From: Entonaema liquescens
Lineage: Eukaryota > Ascomycota > Sordariomycetes > Xylariales > Xylariaceae
Assembly: GCA_902805475.1 (NCBI GenBank)
Contig: CADCSX010000003.1
Location: 1,860,001 to 1,924,000, forward strand
Length of the DNA: 64,000 nucleotides
Reading direction: 5' to 3'
Shown: one piece after another, positions 34,307 to 46,400 of the stretch
How the letters are laid out: every line of letters begins with the position of its first letter
Position numbering within the stretch: the stretch's first letter is position 1
Notes under the pieces: model-generated
Database searches by the model: none
Told to the model about the DNA's origin: nothing
The model's input: the letters and a program-made list of their open reading frames with translations, nothing else
Position numbers and translations under genes: made by a program

Positions 34307-37300
34307 CTAGTCTTCTTCATAAACTTGCTGCTGCATCTCGATTCCTGCGTCGCTGTTAGCTGCAGTGCTGCACCGGGATGAGGGGTCATGTGCGTACGCC
34401 ACAGTTTGCTTGCCGAATCTGCAATCACTTTAGCCTTGGCGAGGAGTTTCTCTTCGTATTTCTCCTCATCTTTCGACTTGAGCCTCACTTTGCTTGGTTG
34501 CGCCTTTTTTTACCTCCGTGTTAGTTAAGTAATCTCCTTAGCAAATCCGGCTTTTCCGTAATACTCAATCACGTACCTGTATAAGAATCGGCACGAGCTC
34601 CTGGGGGTCTGCATTCGCGATTGCTGCGACGGTTTTGAACCCGTTGTCGTAGAAGACCCGAGCCGTCCGGCTTTTGACGAACGTGATCTTCGCTAATGCT
34701 AGGAGATCTGACCTTGCTCCGGCGTTCAGTCTGTCCGAAAAATGGTCTAGAACAGCTGCCATTGCCCTATTTGCGCATTAGTCCTAGATCTAGATATGGG
34801 TATACGCAATGAGTAGCCCTAGGCTTCGTGTTAGACGTACCCCCAGCCCATTTGCTCGCAAAATTTGATCACTTTACGGCTCAAGTTAGTAGTGGTACTT
34901 TACCATATGTCTTACGTGCTTATTTCTGTTGTGACGCGTTACTCACTTCCAGCAGCGAAACCCTGACATGTCTGTGCCAGGTTCTGTACCGCACCTCGTG
35001 GTGTGTCGTACTTGCGTGAGACCACATGAATAGGCATCTCGTTGCACAAGTCTCTCAGTTGGAGAGCTAGGTAGAATCGACGATATATACGAGCGGTTTC
35101 CTTTTCTTGCGAAGTTGTCTCTTTAAGGGTTCCGCCCTGAGCCCTACGATGAGTTAGCATAGATATGTCATTATGTGATCCGTCTCTTACATCTTAATCA
35201 CTTGCGTCGGTTTCAGACCGAGAAATGTCATGACACGAAGCCCGCTGTCATCAAGACCTTCCATTTCTGTTCGGAAAACCCGCCAGTCGATGGTGATGGA
35301 ATTATCGTGTACGGGTGTGAACATATACAAAACATCTGCAATTATCGTAAGCAATCCCCTTCCCTAAACGATATTCCACTTTCAAGAAAGTAAGGTAAAT
35401 GATTAATAGAGCCTCCGAATTGGTATTGCTGGTATGAATAGTGAAGGGCGTAGAAGAGGTGCTTACTTACGCATTTCACCATCCATTACGAAGGCGCGCA
35501 GTGCACGCTCCATCTCACGATGAATGAACACCCCGTCCTCCGGGTCCAGTGAAGAGGTGACAATTGCTTTACCAAGCTGTGTTGCCGTGTACGACTCGAA
35601 GTCATCACAATGAAGGAACCCCATCTCAGTTAAATCCCGTAAGCTAGACTTGACGTGAGTCTGTGTATCCTCAGTTGTCGAAGATAAGTTCAATAGAGTT
35701 TTCTGGATGTAATCCTCAATGGTGTCTCGCGAATTGGCCAGCCTGATAGCAATGATTTCCAGTAATGCTCGTTGGATCCGGTGTTTGTCGGTTGTCAAAC
35801 CACTTGAAATTTGCGGTAGCTCCGCTCGCATAAGTTCAATAACATCTTCTAAGTCGTCCTTCCGACAGCACAAGAAAGTTTCCCCGATTTCGTCTTTCCC
35901 TTTCCTCCCCGCGCGACCGCGCATTTGACGAAGCATGGACGGCCCAACTAAGTCCCGGCCCATCCGCGCGTTGTGGAGGATGACTCTCCGTGCTGGAAGA
36001 TTAATACCGGCAGCAAGGCTGCATGTTGCTACCAAAACCTTCAGTACGCCTTTATCGTAAGCATTAGCGATCAGATCTCTTTCTTCTGTTGTCAGGCCAG
36101 CGTGGTGGAACGCGACTCCGGAAGTGACGGTTTCTGCCAGACAAGGATCAAGTCCTGTACTGAGACTGCGTAGGTCAGCTAAGAGGTCCAGTCTCGCTTC
36201 GATAACCGATGAGTCTAGTTGACTAGTATCACGCAGAGTCCGGCTAATAAGCCGTGCATCGGATTCACAACCATCTTTTATGAATATTAGTATAGTTACG
36301 ACAGCTAGAAGTTCTACTTAGGTAGGGTAAAAATGCGGGATTGATAACATACTGTGAAGACGTTAGCATACATGTAAGTAATTCTTATATATATAGCAAT
36401 TGGTAATTAAATGGGAAGAGAGTAGCCCCTTGTCTTGAGGAAAGTGTTAATACTAACCAACGACTGTTACAAAACACGAGGGCACCATAGCCAGACCTCG
36501 CTGTCTCGACTGCCAGTGCTACTACAGAATTCAATACTGTATCTTTGAATTCTTTGTGTGAGCTAGGCTGGACGATCCTCACATGATGACTTTGCTGTTG
36601 GCTCGCATTGGAGTTCGTGTTGGCCTGACTAGCAGCCTTGGCAGCCTTGAGGAGGCCATTAGTCGATGAAGCTGGGTAAATTTTACCTTCATGGACAAGA
36701 TATTCTTCGATGGGCACTGGCCGGTAGAACGTGCTGTATATGTGGGCATCCAACCAACGTGATAGTAGGTCAATATTTTGCAACGTTGCACTCATGCCAA
36801 TGATTTGAACCTCATGCTCGAGACTTAGAAGTTTCGTAGCGATAAGTTCCATGAGATAACCACGGTGGTCATCGTCTAGCATATGAAGCTCATCTAGGAC
36901 TACGGCTCGAAGCTTGGTGATGGAACAATCGTCAATGGCAGTGTTCAGAAGAGAATTTGCCTGTATTTCTATCAGATCTATGTCACATGAATGCCGAATG
37001 CCGCAGGCGACGGACCTTCTCGAAAGTGCAGACTCCAATATCAAAGTCCGACCATGTCGCTCTGACCTTTCCACCACCGAAAAAGCCAACAACTCTGATA
37101 GTATCCTCGTCGAAGCGTTTTTGCCAAAGGGAACGCTGCTCCTTTTCTGGCGATTCTTCTTTGACGGTTTGGCGCTTAATACCTTGGACAACGTTTCGTA
37201 GCCACCGAACCTTCTCTTGAACCAATGCAACATACGGGAGCACTAGCAAAGCCTTTGAATCGCTATCCTCGAGGACCCTTTTTAGCATTAGAATGTCAGC

Positions 37301-37783
37301 AACCAGAGACTTACCACCCCCTGTCGGCGCCGTATATACAAGGTTCTTTGCTCCATTTAAAAGACCTGGACCTAAAAGACACTGCTTTTGCCAAGTATAT
37401 ATCTCATTGATGCCAAGGGCTTTGAAGTTGCTGACCAGAGAACTAGGCAAGCCATATCTCGGAAAGGCTAGCGAAAGAGAGCGATCGACTACTGATGTGG
37501 GTGTAGATGCTAGTGCCCGGCGCTGCGAATATTCAGAAGGGTGTGCAACAGCATCAGGATCAACGTCTGTGATGATACTAGCAGCTAGCTGAGGTATTTC
37601 CTTTTCAATAGCTGACGCCCTCTGGAATTGAAGTGCCTTTTTGAGTGGAGGCTGCTGGTCAGAGCTGGCAGTATCGGCATGGAATCTCTTGTTACCTGAA
37701 AGGGTTGTTGTATGGAATGTTGTTTGCTGCAAAGCGGTTGAGTCTAGTGTAGTTTTATGTAAAATGCCTCTTGGTGGCTCCAT
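34307..37783 (-). CDS. HELQ: HELQ/Hel308-type superfamily 2 DNA helicase
   Basis: 3'-5' DNA helicase of the HELQ/POLQ-helicase family acting in replication-fork and crosslink repair. Nine minus-strand exons: 37783-37016, 36960-36462, 36274-35471, 35335-35191, 35143-34947, 34871-34841, 34766-34577, 34503-34398, 34344-34307; total 925 residues. Motifs: TAPTGGGKSLVAD (Walker A, residue about 150), DELHML (DEAH-type box), MSATLQN, VATCSLAAGINLPARRV, QMRGRAGRKG (motif VI), then the winged-helix/ratchet region and a C-terminal helix-hairpin-helix-like ANADPQEL. One exon is only 31 nt, joined in frame between GKSLs flanking FAAG and AMAAVLDHF. The exon 2/3 joint is awkward: frame needs a GTTGGT donor and shortens the VFCNS...GCES loop by one residue (see findings). 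The ATG at 37783 was preferred over an upstream GTG. Confidence 0.88.
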
Positions 37784-40700
37784 GGTTAGGTACCTATCTA
37801 TCTCCCTGGTTGAGCAAAGAAACCTATAGCTTTGCGATGGATTGGATTTGGCCAGCAACTGTGATATGCATCGGGGTTGTTTGATTGATAAGTGCTCCTC
37901 GTTCACTCCCAGCACATAGCAAACAGACTGGTTCCCAATTCATTCTATGCAAGGCAGCAATACGGATGACAAGTGTACAAAAAATGGGGATACATGTTGT
38001 CCACGGATATGTTACGTAGTATATGTCAGTTTGAGCTTTAATCGGGGCTTGTTAAAGTGGTGTTGAACACGAAAGCAACGCCATGTCACGTGGTGACAAG
38101 GTGCTCTTTTCTTCAATGCCCTTGCATATGCCAAGTGGAGTGGAGAGCAATCAAGGGCAGCCTACGCAGACCTACACCAAGGCATCGGGAATTGGCGCCT
38201 GGCCTCCGAGGATCCACTTTATTGACATAATCAGGTACGGTATCGCGTAATCATTGCCGCCGTCGTTCCCAAAAGGGAATTCATGCATCAATCTAATCCT
38301 GATGTTTCTCATTGGATGGCTGGCTTAAACGGATGGATCTCGGATTGAACCTCTCAAGTGGCCCGTGCCGATTTGCGAACCTCGTGCGGTCGGGGTCACC
38401 TCCAACGTCAAGCTTCCAACTTAATTACATGTACATCGTAGGGTAGGTACCAATGTAACAAGCTGGTTAGCCAAAGTAACCTAGGACTTGTTTCCTGCAC
38501 ATGGAAAGCCTGGCTCTCCCAACATCTCGTCGTCGCAGGACCATAGGTTGGACTTGGTCAGTTCAACTTGCCTAGATGACTTGACTAGATGACTATTTAT
38601 CTATACCTCCTAGGTAGTTATGCTCCCTTACGATATAGTATTATATTTGTCATTTTAACTAAGACCCATTTCTTGTTCGGCTTTTGATTACGACAATGTC
38701 CTCATCCTATAGATTACTCTCCGATACATGACTATCGGCACGTTGGTCTCAAGTGGGTTCACTTCCGGTTTTATCTGCGTAGGTGGCAAAAAAGTAGTGT
38801 TCCACATACGGAACATATTTGGGCTAATATCCTACTATATTTTTACTCCCGTCTAGTAAATTTCGTCTGTTAAATTCTCTCTCCAATTCCCAACCCACAG
38901 ATACCGAATATTTGTGTACATCAAATAATGTTATATGAAGACCACGAATTATTGATGTTGCGATGAAGAAGTGACATATGTTGATAAGTAGTTAATGGTA
39001 TATTATTAGACACGTATATCTTCATTATTAGCGTAGGCTACGGGTCAAGAGCGATGAGAAAGTAAGCATCCGGTCCTTTGAATTATGTAGTCAGTGGCAG
39101 GTCCTACGTCTAAACCTTGGGGACAGCCTATTTTAACAGTCTAAGCCAAACTGCTGACTAGTAGGCACGTTTATACCGCTAGATCTTATTGCGAAAAGCG
39201 GAGATGCCTCTTTTGTTTTGAAGAATCGCCCCAGGATCTAGAGGCGTTTACTCGTCATGAAGATGCGAGGTCATTCCCCCCGGCGTGCTCTTAAGGGGCA
39301 AGGAGGTCAAAACATTCCTCCGCGCATCAGAGCCAGTCTTAACCCTTAAAATCCTGGATTACGTAGATATTGCCCACATTCGGTATACATAAACTAGGAC
39401 CGTTCAGATCCATTTCGGCTATGTTAGGTTTTGGGGTACCGTATAAATATTATACGGAACACGAATTGAGAGGTAACACGCCTACGTAGCGGTCGACTGG
39501 CCTATCGGTTTAGCGAAGCAGATTTTTGACCCTCATGACAAAGCGGACAATTCAACTAAGGACAGTTCACCTTGCTGTACTTTTTGCAGATTTGTGAGCT
39601 CGGTTGTCTTGGGTTATGTCTCTACTATTGCACAGCGGTGACGGGTGGAATCCCTGTCCCATGTGATCTGGTTGGACCATTAGATCGCGAGGTGGGGGTT
39701 TTTTACTCAATACCTGTCGTTTTTGTCCCGGTTGCTAGCGGTGCCCAGGCTCGCCAGACTACTGACTACCTACCTTGCCTTCGCGTCGCCTCCAAATCCA
39801 AGGCCGAACAGCTTCTAATCTAGGAAGAAAAGAAGCGTCGACTGTGATACCAAAGGATGGTGTATTAAATAAGACATTACGGACAAGGTAATGAATGAAT
39901 GCACTGTGCCTTACTTGGTTGCTCCTATGATCTCTTGGCGTGGAAAGCGTAGATAGACAACGGCCATACTTGCGTTTAAAAATCTCGGGAAACGGGCGCT
40001 CTTGACTCGCGGCCGATCTTGGCTAGATCCCCACCCTATAAAAGTGCGACAAGTGATAGGAATGCTGCCTGTCATACAACTGCGCGTCGCCCCGATGAGG
40101 TGAGCTCGAAGATTCGGGACACGCGGTAACAATCTCTAAATGAGGAGCAACTGCGAAGAGGCGGCGACAATCCTATGTTGGCATAAAGAGAATTCATTTC
40201 CTTAGTTAAATAGGGTTGCTCTCAAGCGAGGGCGTCGAACCAGTACAAACGCATCACGAAATATTAGCAAGCAAGCTAGGCAAAATGAAACGGGGATGCA
40301 ACTGTTTTCAACAAAAGGACACCAAGGATTCATTGAGATGATTGGCAAATCTAACCAAGAAAGGGAAAGAATATATTCGGGAACATTATCATATCGATAG
40401 GCCCTACAAACATGCGTATTTGTCGAGGAGGAAAAGCACGCAGACACAAGGTAGAATTTCAGATCTGAGAATGATGGATGAGATGAAGTCGAATAGAGCA
40501 TGCAGCCTTTAACAGGAAGCGTAAGTTTGGTTGGACTTGACAGGGGTGGAAGGTAATGGATGTGGGCCGTGGACTCCCAAGGCGAGACTTTTTAACCTCA
40601 GTACCACTCCACATACATCCACACATACATCCACACACACAGGCCTTGTCACTGGCCTTGTCGGGGAAGTGTATGTACAACACATGCCTAATGTTTACCC

Positions 40701-41396
40701 TTGTTTATTTTACCCCTTCCAGGTACCGGTACCGCGGCGCTACCATCTGCCAATAAGCCCAGCTGGTACAATATCAGAGTTTGAATGGCTGAAGATCCCA
40801 ACTCCTCCCCCGTCAAATATTCCCCGTGCCCTTTGTGCGTCTTCTTTCTCGACCATTTGCCCATTTGCCCATTTGCCCATTCAGTACCGTTGCCCATTGC
40901 TTTCTATTAAAATGTATTTAGATGGGAAATGGGAAATCAATGCATGGTACGGGCGGCATTGTACTATGTATACGATCAATGAAAATTGCCGTTAACCATA
41001 CCTAATCTACCCTACATATAGATTTCCTACGTACCTTTTCTTATTTGATGGTCCAGTCCTTTTTCTCGGTTTTTTTTTTGTTTTTCTTTGCAGCCTTTTA
41101 ACTTTCAAATACCTACACATGCATTACATACATCTATCAGCCCATCCATTATCTTAGTATGCAACTGTACCATCTGCCCGTACACTAGGTACCCGTTGAT
41201 TGAAAGAGTACATAAATACCTACCTTCTGACCTTACATTTACTGTACCTAACATAGGCTAGCTGCTAGACTGGATGTTGCATTTCGATGCATTTGCATCT
41301 CTTGACCTTTTTGCCTTCCTGTGATGCATACACACACACACTGCACACACTGCACATACGCATCTATCCAATCTACCCAATCTATCCATCCAGTTA
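37784..41396. other. Long gene-free region upstream of HELQ
   Basis: About 3.6 kb with no supportable gene. Contains an imperfect CCATTTGC tandem (about 3.5 copies, 40853-40881), an ACATACATCCAC-type repeat (about 40607-40640) and the HELQ promoter side. Small open frames (39572-39823 and others) look random. Confidence 0.55.
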
Positions 41397-41401
41397 ATAT
41401 C

Positions 41402-41505
41402 TGTCATGTGACATTGCATGTATATATACTTCTTGCAGCTCCGCTGCAACCACTAGAACCTTTACATCTACAACAACGAGATAATAAACACAATGATGTG
41501 ATAAT
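41402..41505 (+). repeat. 5' LTR-like direct repeat (104 bp)
   Basis: Identical base for base to 42082-42185. Contains TATATATA and AATAAA-like signals and a GCAGCTCCGCTGC hairpin. If the right end is set by the target duplication, the repeat is 102 bp. Confidence 0.9.
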
Positions 41506-41519
41506 TGGTAGCTTCACCC

Positions 41520-41587
41520 GTTCCATCGAGGACCATTTTAAGCTGTTCCATCGAGGACCATTTGAGCTGTTCTATTAAGGACCATTT
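41520..41587 (+). repeat. Three 24-25-bp tandem repeats inside the element
   Basis: Unit begins GTTCCATCGAGGACCATTT; the second copy follows at 41545 and a degenerate third at 41569. Located right behind the primer-binding-site-like motif. Confidence 0.85.
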
Positions 41588-42081
41588 CGAAAACCATGGA
41601 TTTGATTTTTTTCTTTTCGGCTATTCTATTCGATTGACCCAGTCCCTCATTCGACTCTTTTTCTGAATGACAATACCAAACGTTCCCTCATTCAACGCTT
41701 ATAATCCGGAGTACCAGACATGTTCTCACCATTGTTGCTTGGCCGTCTACACACTCTTTCCGCCCTCCTATTCTAGCGTCTTTGCTACTTCTGGAGTCAC
41801 ATTCTGATAGGACCATTTCATCCCAGAATGCCTGAATTACAAGAAAGCCTGGAGCCATATACGACACCCTACCGCCCTGAGAAGAAAACCCCATTCCTCA
41901 GACCAGCGGCTTACCCCCGAAATCGGAGTGAAACAGAGTTAATTTGGAGTTGGACGGAAGTCACCATGTGTTGAACAGAGTTTAGAAGGAGTACAGGAGT
42001 TTGTTTTGGAAGGAAAAGGAAGGAAATCATGAGTTAGAAGGAACGATGAGGGCATCGTTATTTTTCTTGTCCCGGCGGCAT

Positions 42082-42185
42082 TGTCATGTGACATTGCATG
42101 TATATATACTTCTTGCAGCTCCGCTGCAACCACTAGAACCTTTACATCTACAACAACGAGATAATAAACACAATGATGTGATAAT
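42082..42185 (+). repeat. 3' LTR-like direct repeat (104 bp)
   Basis: Perfect copy of 41402-41505. Identity between the two repeats suggests a recent insertion, as LTRs are identical when inserted. Confidence 0.9.
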
Positions 42186-42188
42186 ATC

Positions 42189-43430
42189 AGCCCTTGCGAA
42201 TCTCTCCTACTTCACCTAGCCTTTATTTAGGGTACCCTAGCAGCACAGCACCACGTATGTACGTACATATTATGGTACATGTAGCTGGCTAGTCCAACGT
42301 TCGTCAAAAAAAAAGGTCGCCCTTCTCTCTTTTTTTTTCCCTCCCATTCCTCACCCATATGGTAGGGTTACCTACCTTTTCATCTTAGTTACCTTTATTT
42401 TATTTTTCCTTACCGCGCCTTTCCCATACCCCAGCAAACCCCAAGATCCCAAGTTTCGATTCCCAATCTGCCTCACGTCAAGTTAGAGCATCCGTGTCAT
42501 CAACAAGCTTCCTCAGACTCATTAATAGGCCCTCGTCTCACCTACACGAGAGCACAATTCGGTATCGACAAGTCTCGATATCATAGGTCGATCATCGTAT
42601 GCTCTTGGCGACCCTACCTTGTAATATCTATCTACGTATGTATGTATGTACCAGAAGCGTACCAGAAGCGTACTAGAAGCTACATACCTATCTGGTAAGT
42701 CGCCGGTTTACTCATCCATTCTCATCACCCATCCCCCATCCCCATCCCTCATCCACCCATACTATGTACATGACATAAGGTAGTTCGTCTACCTTACCCA
42801 TCCTATGATCCTATTGTCTGCGGTCCATCCGGGCTAGTCGTGTGGGTAGTGGACACCGATTTGATGGTCTGTCCCGCCGCCTCAAACCTCCCCGGTCCAT
42901 CTTGGCCTGCTTTACATAAACCTTCACTTCTACATACCCTTCACATCTTTTCCCGTCCCACACCAGTCACGTCTCCCACCTTCTTTCTTCTCAAACCTCA
43001 CCATCCATTTTTTCCGTACCCGGTCATATATTTCGCGTTTTGACCTTTTCTTTCATTATCTTTCCCTCCCCCTAAAACTTTATCACCTTCGTCTCTTCAG
43101 CTTAACCACATACACTTTTTTCGTCCCTACTTTTCCCTAACCTTTCCCTTTCTGACAAACTTCGAGCCAGGACCATCGTGGGACATAATTCGGTAAGCTT
43201 CCCACGGACCCTTGTCTTCCAGCCTGCCGTGGTACCACCGGCGAAACGCTCATATGGAATCTTCGCCCTCCAGCATAGTTCCTGTCTGAAACATTCTGGC
43301 TGCGAGATTTGCACCTAGGTTGCCAATCTTATGGACTTAGATTTTCACTGTCTGCCTCGACTAGCGCAGCCGTAAACTTTTTGGCGTTTCTCCGTGTGAC
43401 ATTGTATGCGCCGCCTTTTAATCACCCACC
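42189..43430. other. SNT2 upstream region, long pyrimidine-rich leader
   Basis: Contains a short GTATGTATGTA run and three copies of about CCAGAAGCGTA (42649-42683), then about 600 bases of C/T-rich sequence, likely promoter and 5' UTR of SNT2. No gene seen; the 42840-43043 frame is low-complexity shadow. Confidence 0.5.
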
Positions 43431-46400
43431 ATGGCGCAGAAGTCTAGCGATACCGATGACCAGCCCAATCCTTCGTCATCTTCAACTAAGGACCCGACTG
43501 GATCCGGCTCCGCGCACAATAACACTCCCACACCAGCACAATCCCAAAAGCCCACCAACAACAAGGCGTCTGGGGATAATGCAGCAGTATCCCAACCAAT
43601 GACGAAGTCAACCTCGTCGGGGTCAAACCCGTCAGGCAAGGAGGCTATGTCAGGCCCATCTCCTTACGGCACGCGTTCCCGCAATCGGGGTCAAGCGCGC
43701 CCGAACTATGCAGAGGATAAAGATATGGACGTAGACATGTACGATGTTTACTCGGAGAAAAGGATGAGGAATCTAAAAATCCTCGCGACAGGTCGGTGCA
43801 GCTACAAATGGTACAAGCGATGCACCCAAAGGTGCGAATTCGGCATCACGCAAAGGTGCAGCACCGGAAGAGGGCAAGGCTAGTAATGGTTCACACACCA
43901 CCGCAAAAGATTCGCATTCAACGAGCAACGCGACTACGAATGGTTCATCCACCACGACATCTTCTACTTCATCCAAAAAGCGAAAAGCACCCGCGCAATC
44001 GGTCGCAAACCACGCGCACAGCAATGGCAGCACTCCAGCACCGGCTGGTCCTAACGCGACGAAACGAGGTGGTACACACGCGACAGTGGTTACAACTACA
44101 CACAACACGACGGGATATAAAGCGACAAATATGCTTTATTTCGGAAAAAGCGGCGCGATCCCGAAAGACGGAAAAATGGTGGCAGACGACGGAACAGTGT
44201 TGGAAGCGAACGGTATGAACTTATTTCAACCCCACGGAAACTCAAAAACAACTTGCGCTTCTATCTTAAACGAAATGAGCTAGGTGGCTGACTTGTATGA
44301 ATTATTTAGACCATGTATATCTTGTATGCGAACCTCCAGGAGAACCGTACTATTTGGGACGTATCATGGAGTTCCTGCATGTGCAGAATGATGTTACTAA
44401 GGCCGTGGATGCGTTGCGGATCAATTGGTACTACCGGCCAAAGGACATTGGTAAGAAGGTCAATGACACGAGACTGGTCTTCGCCACAATGCACTCGGAC
44501 ATTAGTCCGTTAACCGCATTGCGCGGCAAGTGTCAAATCCGCCACAAGGCCGAAATTGACGACATGGATACTTACCGAAAAACTCCCGACTGCTTTTGGT
44601 ATGAGAAGCTGTACGATCGTTATATTCAGAAGAACTACGATGTGATTCCGTGTTTTCAAATCGTCAACGTGCCCGAGAGGGTCAAGAAGGTGTTGGACGA
44701 GCGCTGGAAGTATATTTTGGTGGAGCAGGGTCGGTCTAAGGAATTCACTAGTGCCGTAAAGCTGTGTAAGAGATGTAGTGGGTATTGTGCCAGGTATGTA
44801 TGCTTGCTTATGTCATCTCTCCACACTTCCCCTTTCTCCTTCCATTCTAGGTTCCTCTACCCCTGTTTCCCCTGCAACGAGTCAACGGTGGTCGGTAAAT
44901 CTAGTGAATCAACAATAATATCTAACTCGACCAAAAACAGCAACGATTCCGTCGACTGTGCAGTATGTCAGCAGACGTATCATATGAACTGTGTTCGTCC
45001 ACCTTTGCTGAAGAAACCGTCACGTGGCTTTGCTTGGGCTTGCGCTGCGTGCAGTCGTGCTCAGGAGAGAAAACTCGAGGCTCGACACACGCCAAGCCTT
45101 CTCGATTCGCACGTGGAGGCAGAGGAAGAAGAGCCTTGGGAGGACGAGGATGATGCTATCGATACTAACCGCACGAGCCCCGCTGATGGTATCGATGATT
45201 CTCACCAACCTGCAACCGCAGAGCAGATATATCATGCAAGTTTATGGCCTTATCGATACCTAGGTCAACATTGCAAGCCCGAAGATGCGCTAGACTACGA
45301 TGACCGCATATATCCCAGAGCCGGATCTCGTTTGGGGCCCAAGCATCAAGCAACCGTCCTTCCTTGGTACGGCCGTCCCGTCAAGCTAGTGAAACCTCTC
45401 GAGATTAAGAAGTCAGGTAAGAAAGACGGCAAGCAATCCAAGGAAGCTCTCGCAGCCCTCGAGGCGGAGAAGGCCCGCCGAGAAAAGCGTCCAAGATGGA
45501 TTCAAGACGAACCCCCGGGATATGTAGCAAGGGGAGAAGATTACGACAATGATGATCCGAGGAATACGGCACAATTATTATGGAAGCCTTTGGATACAGT
45601 TGATACCACAACCACAGAATCCGAACTTGATGATTATATGGCGACCGCAAAGACAAAACTAGTCCCAATGTTCAATCTTCCAAAGGAATCTACAAATCTC
45701 AAGGATGTAGCTATCAATACTCTCTTCAAAAATGATTACGATATACCCAAGGCGTTGAAGGCCTTATTGAAAGTCGACAGGTCGATTTTTAAAGAACCCG
45801 AGCTTACAGCCGCTGAGATGAAAAAGTTCGAAGAGGGTGTTACCAAGTTCGGGTCTGAACTTTATCCGATTACTAAACACGTCAAAACCGTGAAGCATTC
45901 GCAGATTGTTCGTTTATACTATACATGGAAGAAAACCGAGAAAGGGAAGCAAATATGGGGTAATTTCTCTGGTAGGAAGGGCAAGAAAGAGGCGAAGAAG
46001 GCCGAAGCGACGGCCAATAAACTCCAAGACGACGTTGCTGATGACCAGGATGATTCAGCGTTCGATACCGAAAAGGCTGTTAAGCTAAAGAGAAGCTTCA
46101 TATGCAAATTCTGTTCTACCAAGAACTCCCGACAATGGCGGCGGGCGCCTAACAGCGCGTCTGGTCTAGTTACGGAGGGAGGTGGTAAACACGCCAACAA
46201 GGACAAGGGTATACAATACGTCGGAGCATTATGTAGGCGATGTGCGGAACTATGGCGACGATATGCTATCCAATGGGAAGATATGGAAGACCTTGCCAAG
46301 AAGGTTGCTGCAGCTGGTGGCCGGTCCTGGAAGCGGAGGGTCGATGAGGAGTTGCTCAAAGAGATCATGTCAGCAAATGAAATGATGAACATGACGGTCT

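Larger units (their letters stand above)
41402..42183 (+). mobile_element. TRIM-like non-autonomous LTR element (about 0.78 kb)
   Basis: Two identical 104-bp direct repeats (41402-41505 and 42082-42185, offset 680) bracket an internal stretch with no coding capacity. The repeats start TGTCATGTGACA. The sequence flanking both outer ends is the same, ATATC (41397-41401 and 42184-42188; seven bases if TAATATC is counted), consistent with a target-site duplication. Just inside the 5' repeat, at 41506, is TGGTAGCT, matching a primer-binding site complementary to a tRNA 3' end AGCTACCA, such as initiator tRNA-Met. Each repeat holds a TATATATA and an ATAATAAACA, as LTRs do. No gag, pol or polypurine tract was recognised, so the element would depend on another's proteins. 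Outer ends are uncertain by two bases. Confidence 0.6.

Noticed and set aside
34195..34398. Extension of HELQ past TGG into MTPHPGAALQL
   Set aside because: A GTACGC..GCAG intron with GCTAAC branch fits and gives a natural QQQVYEED end; the extension is intron.
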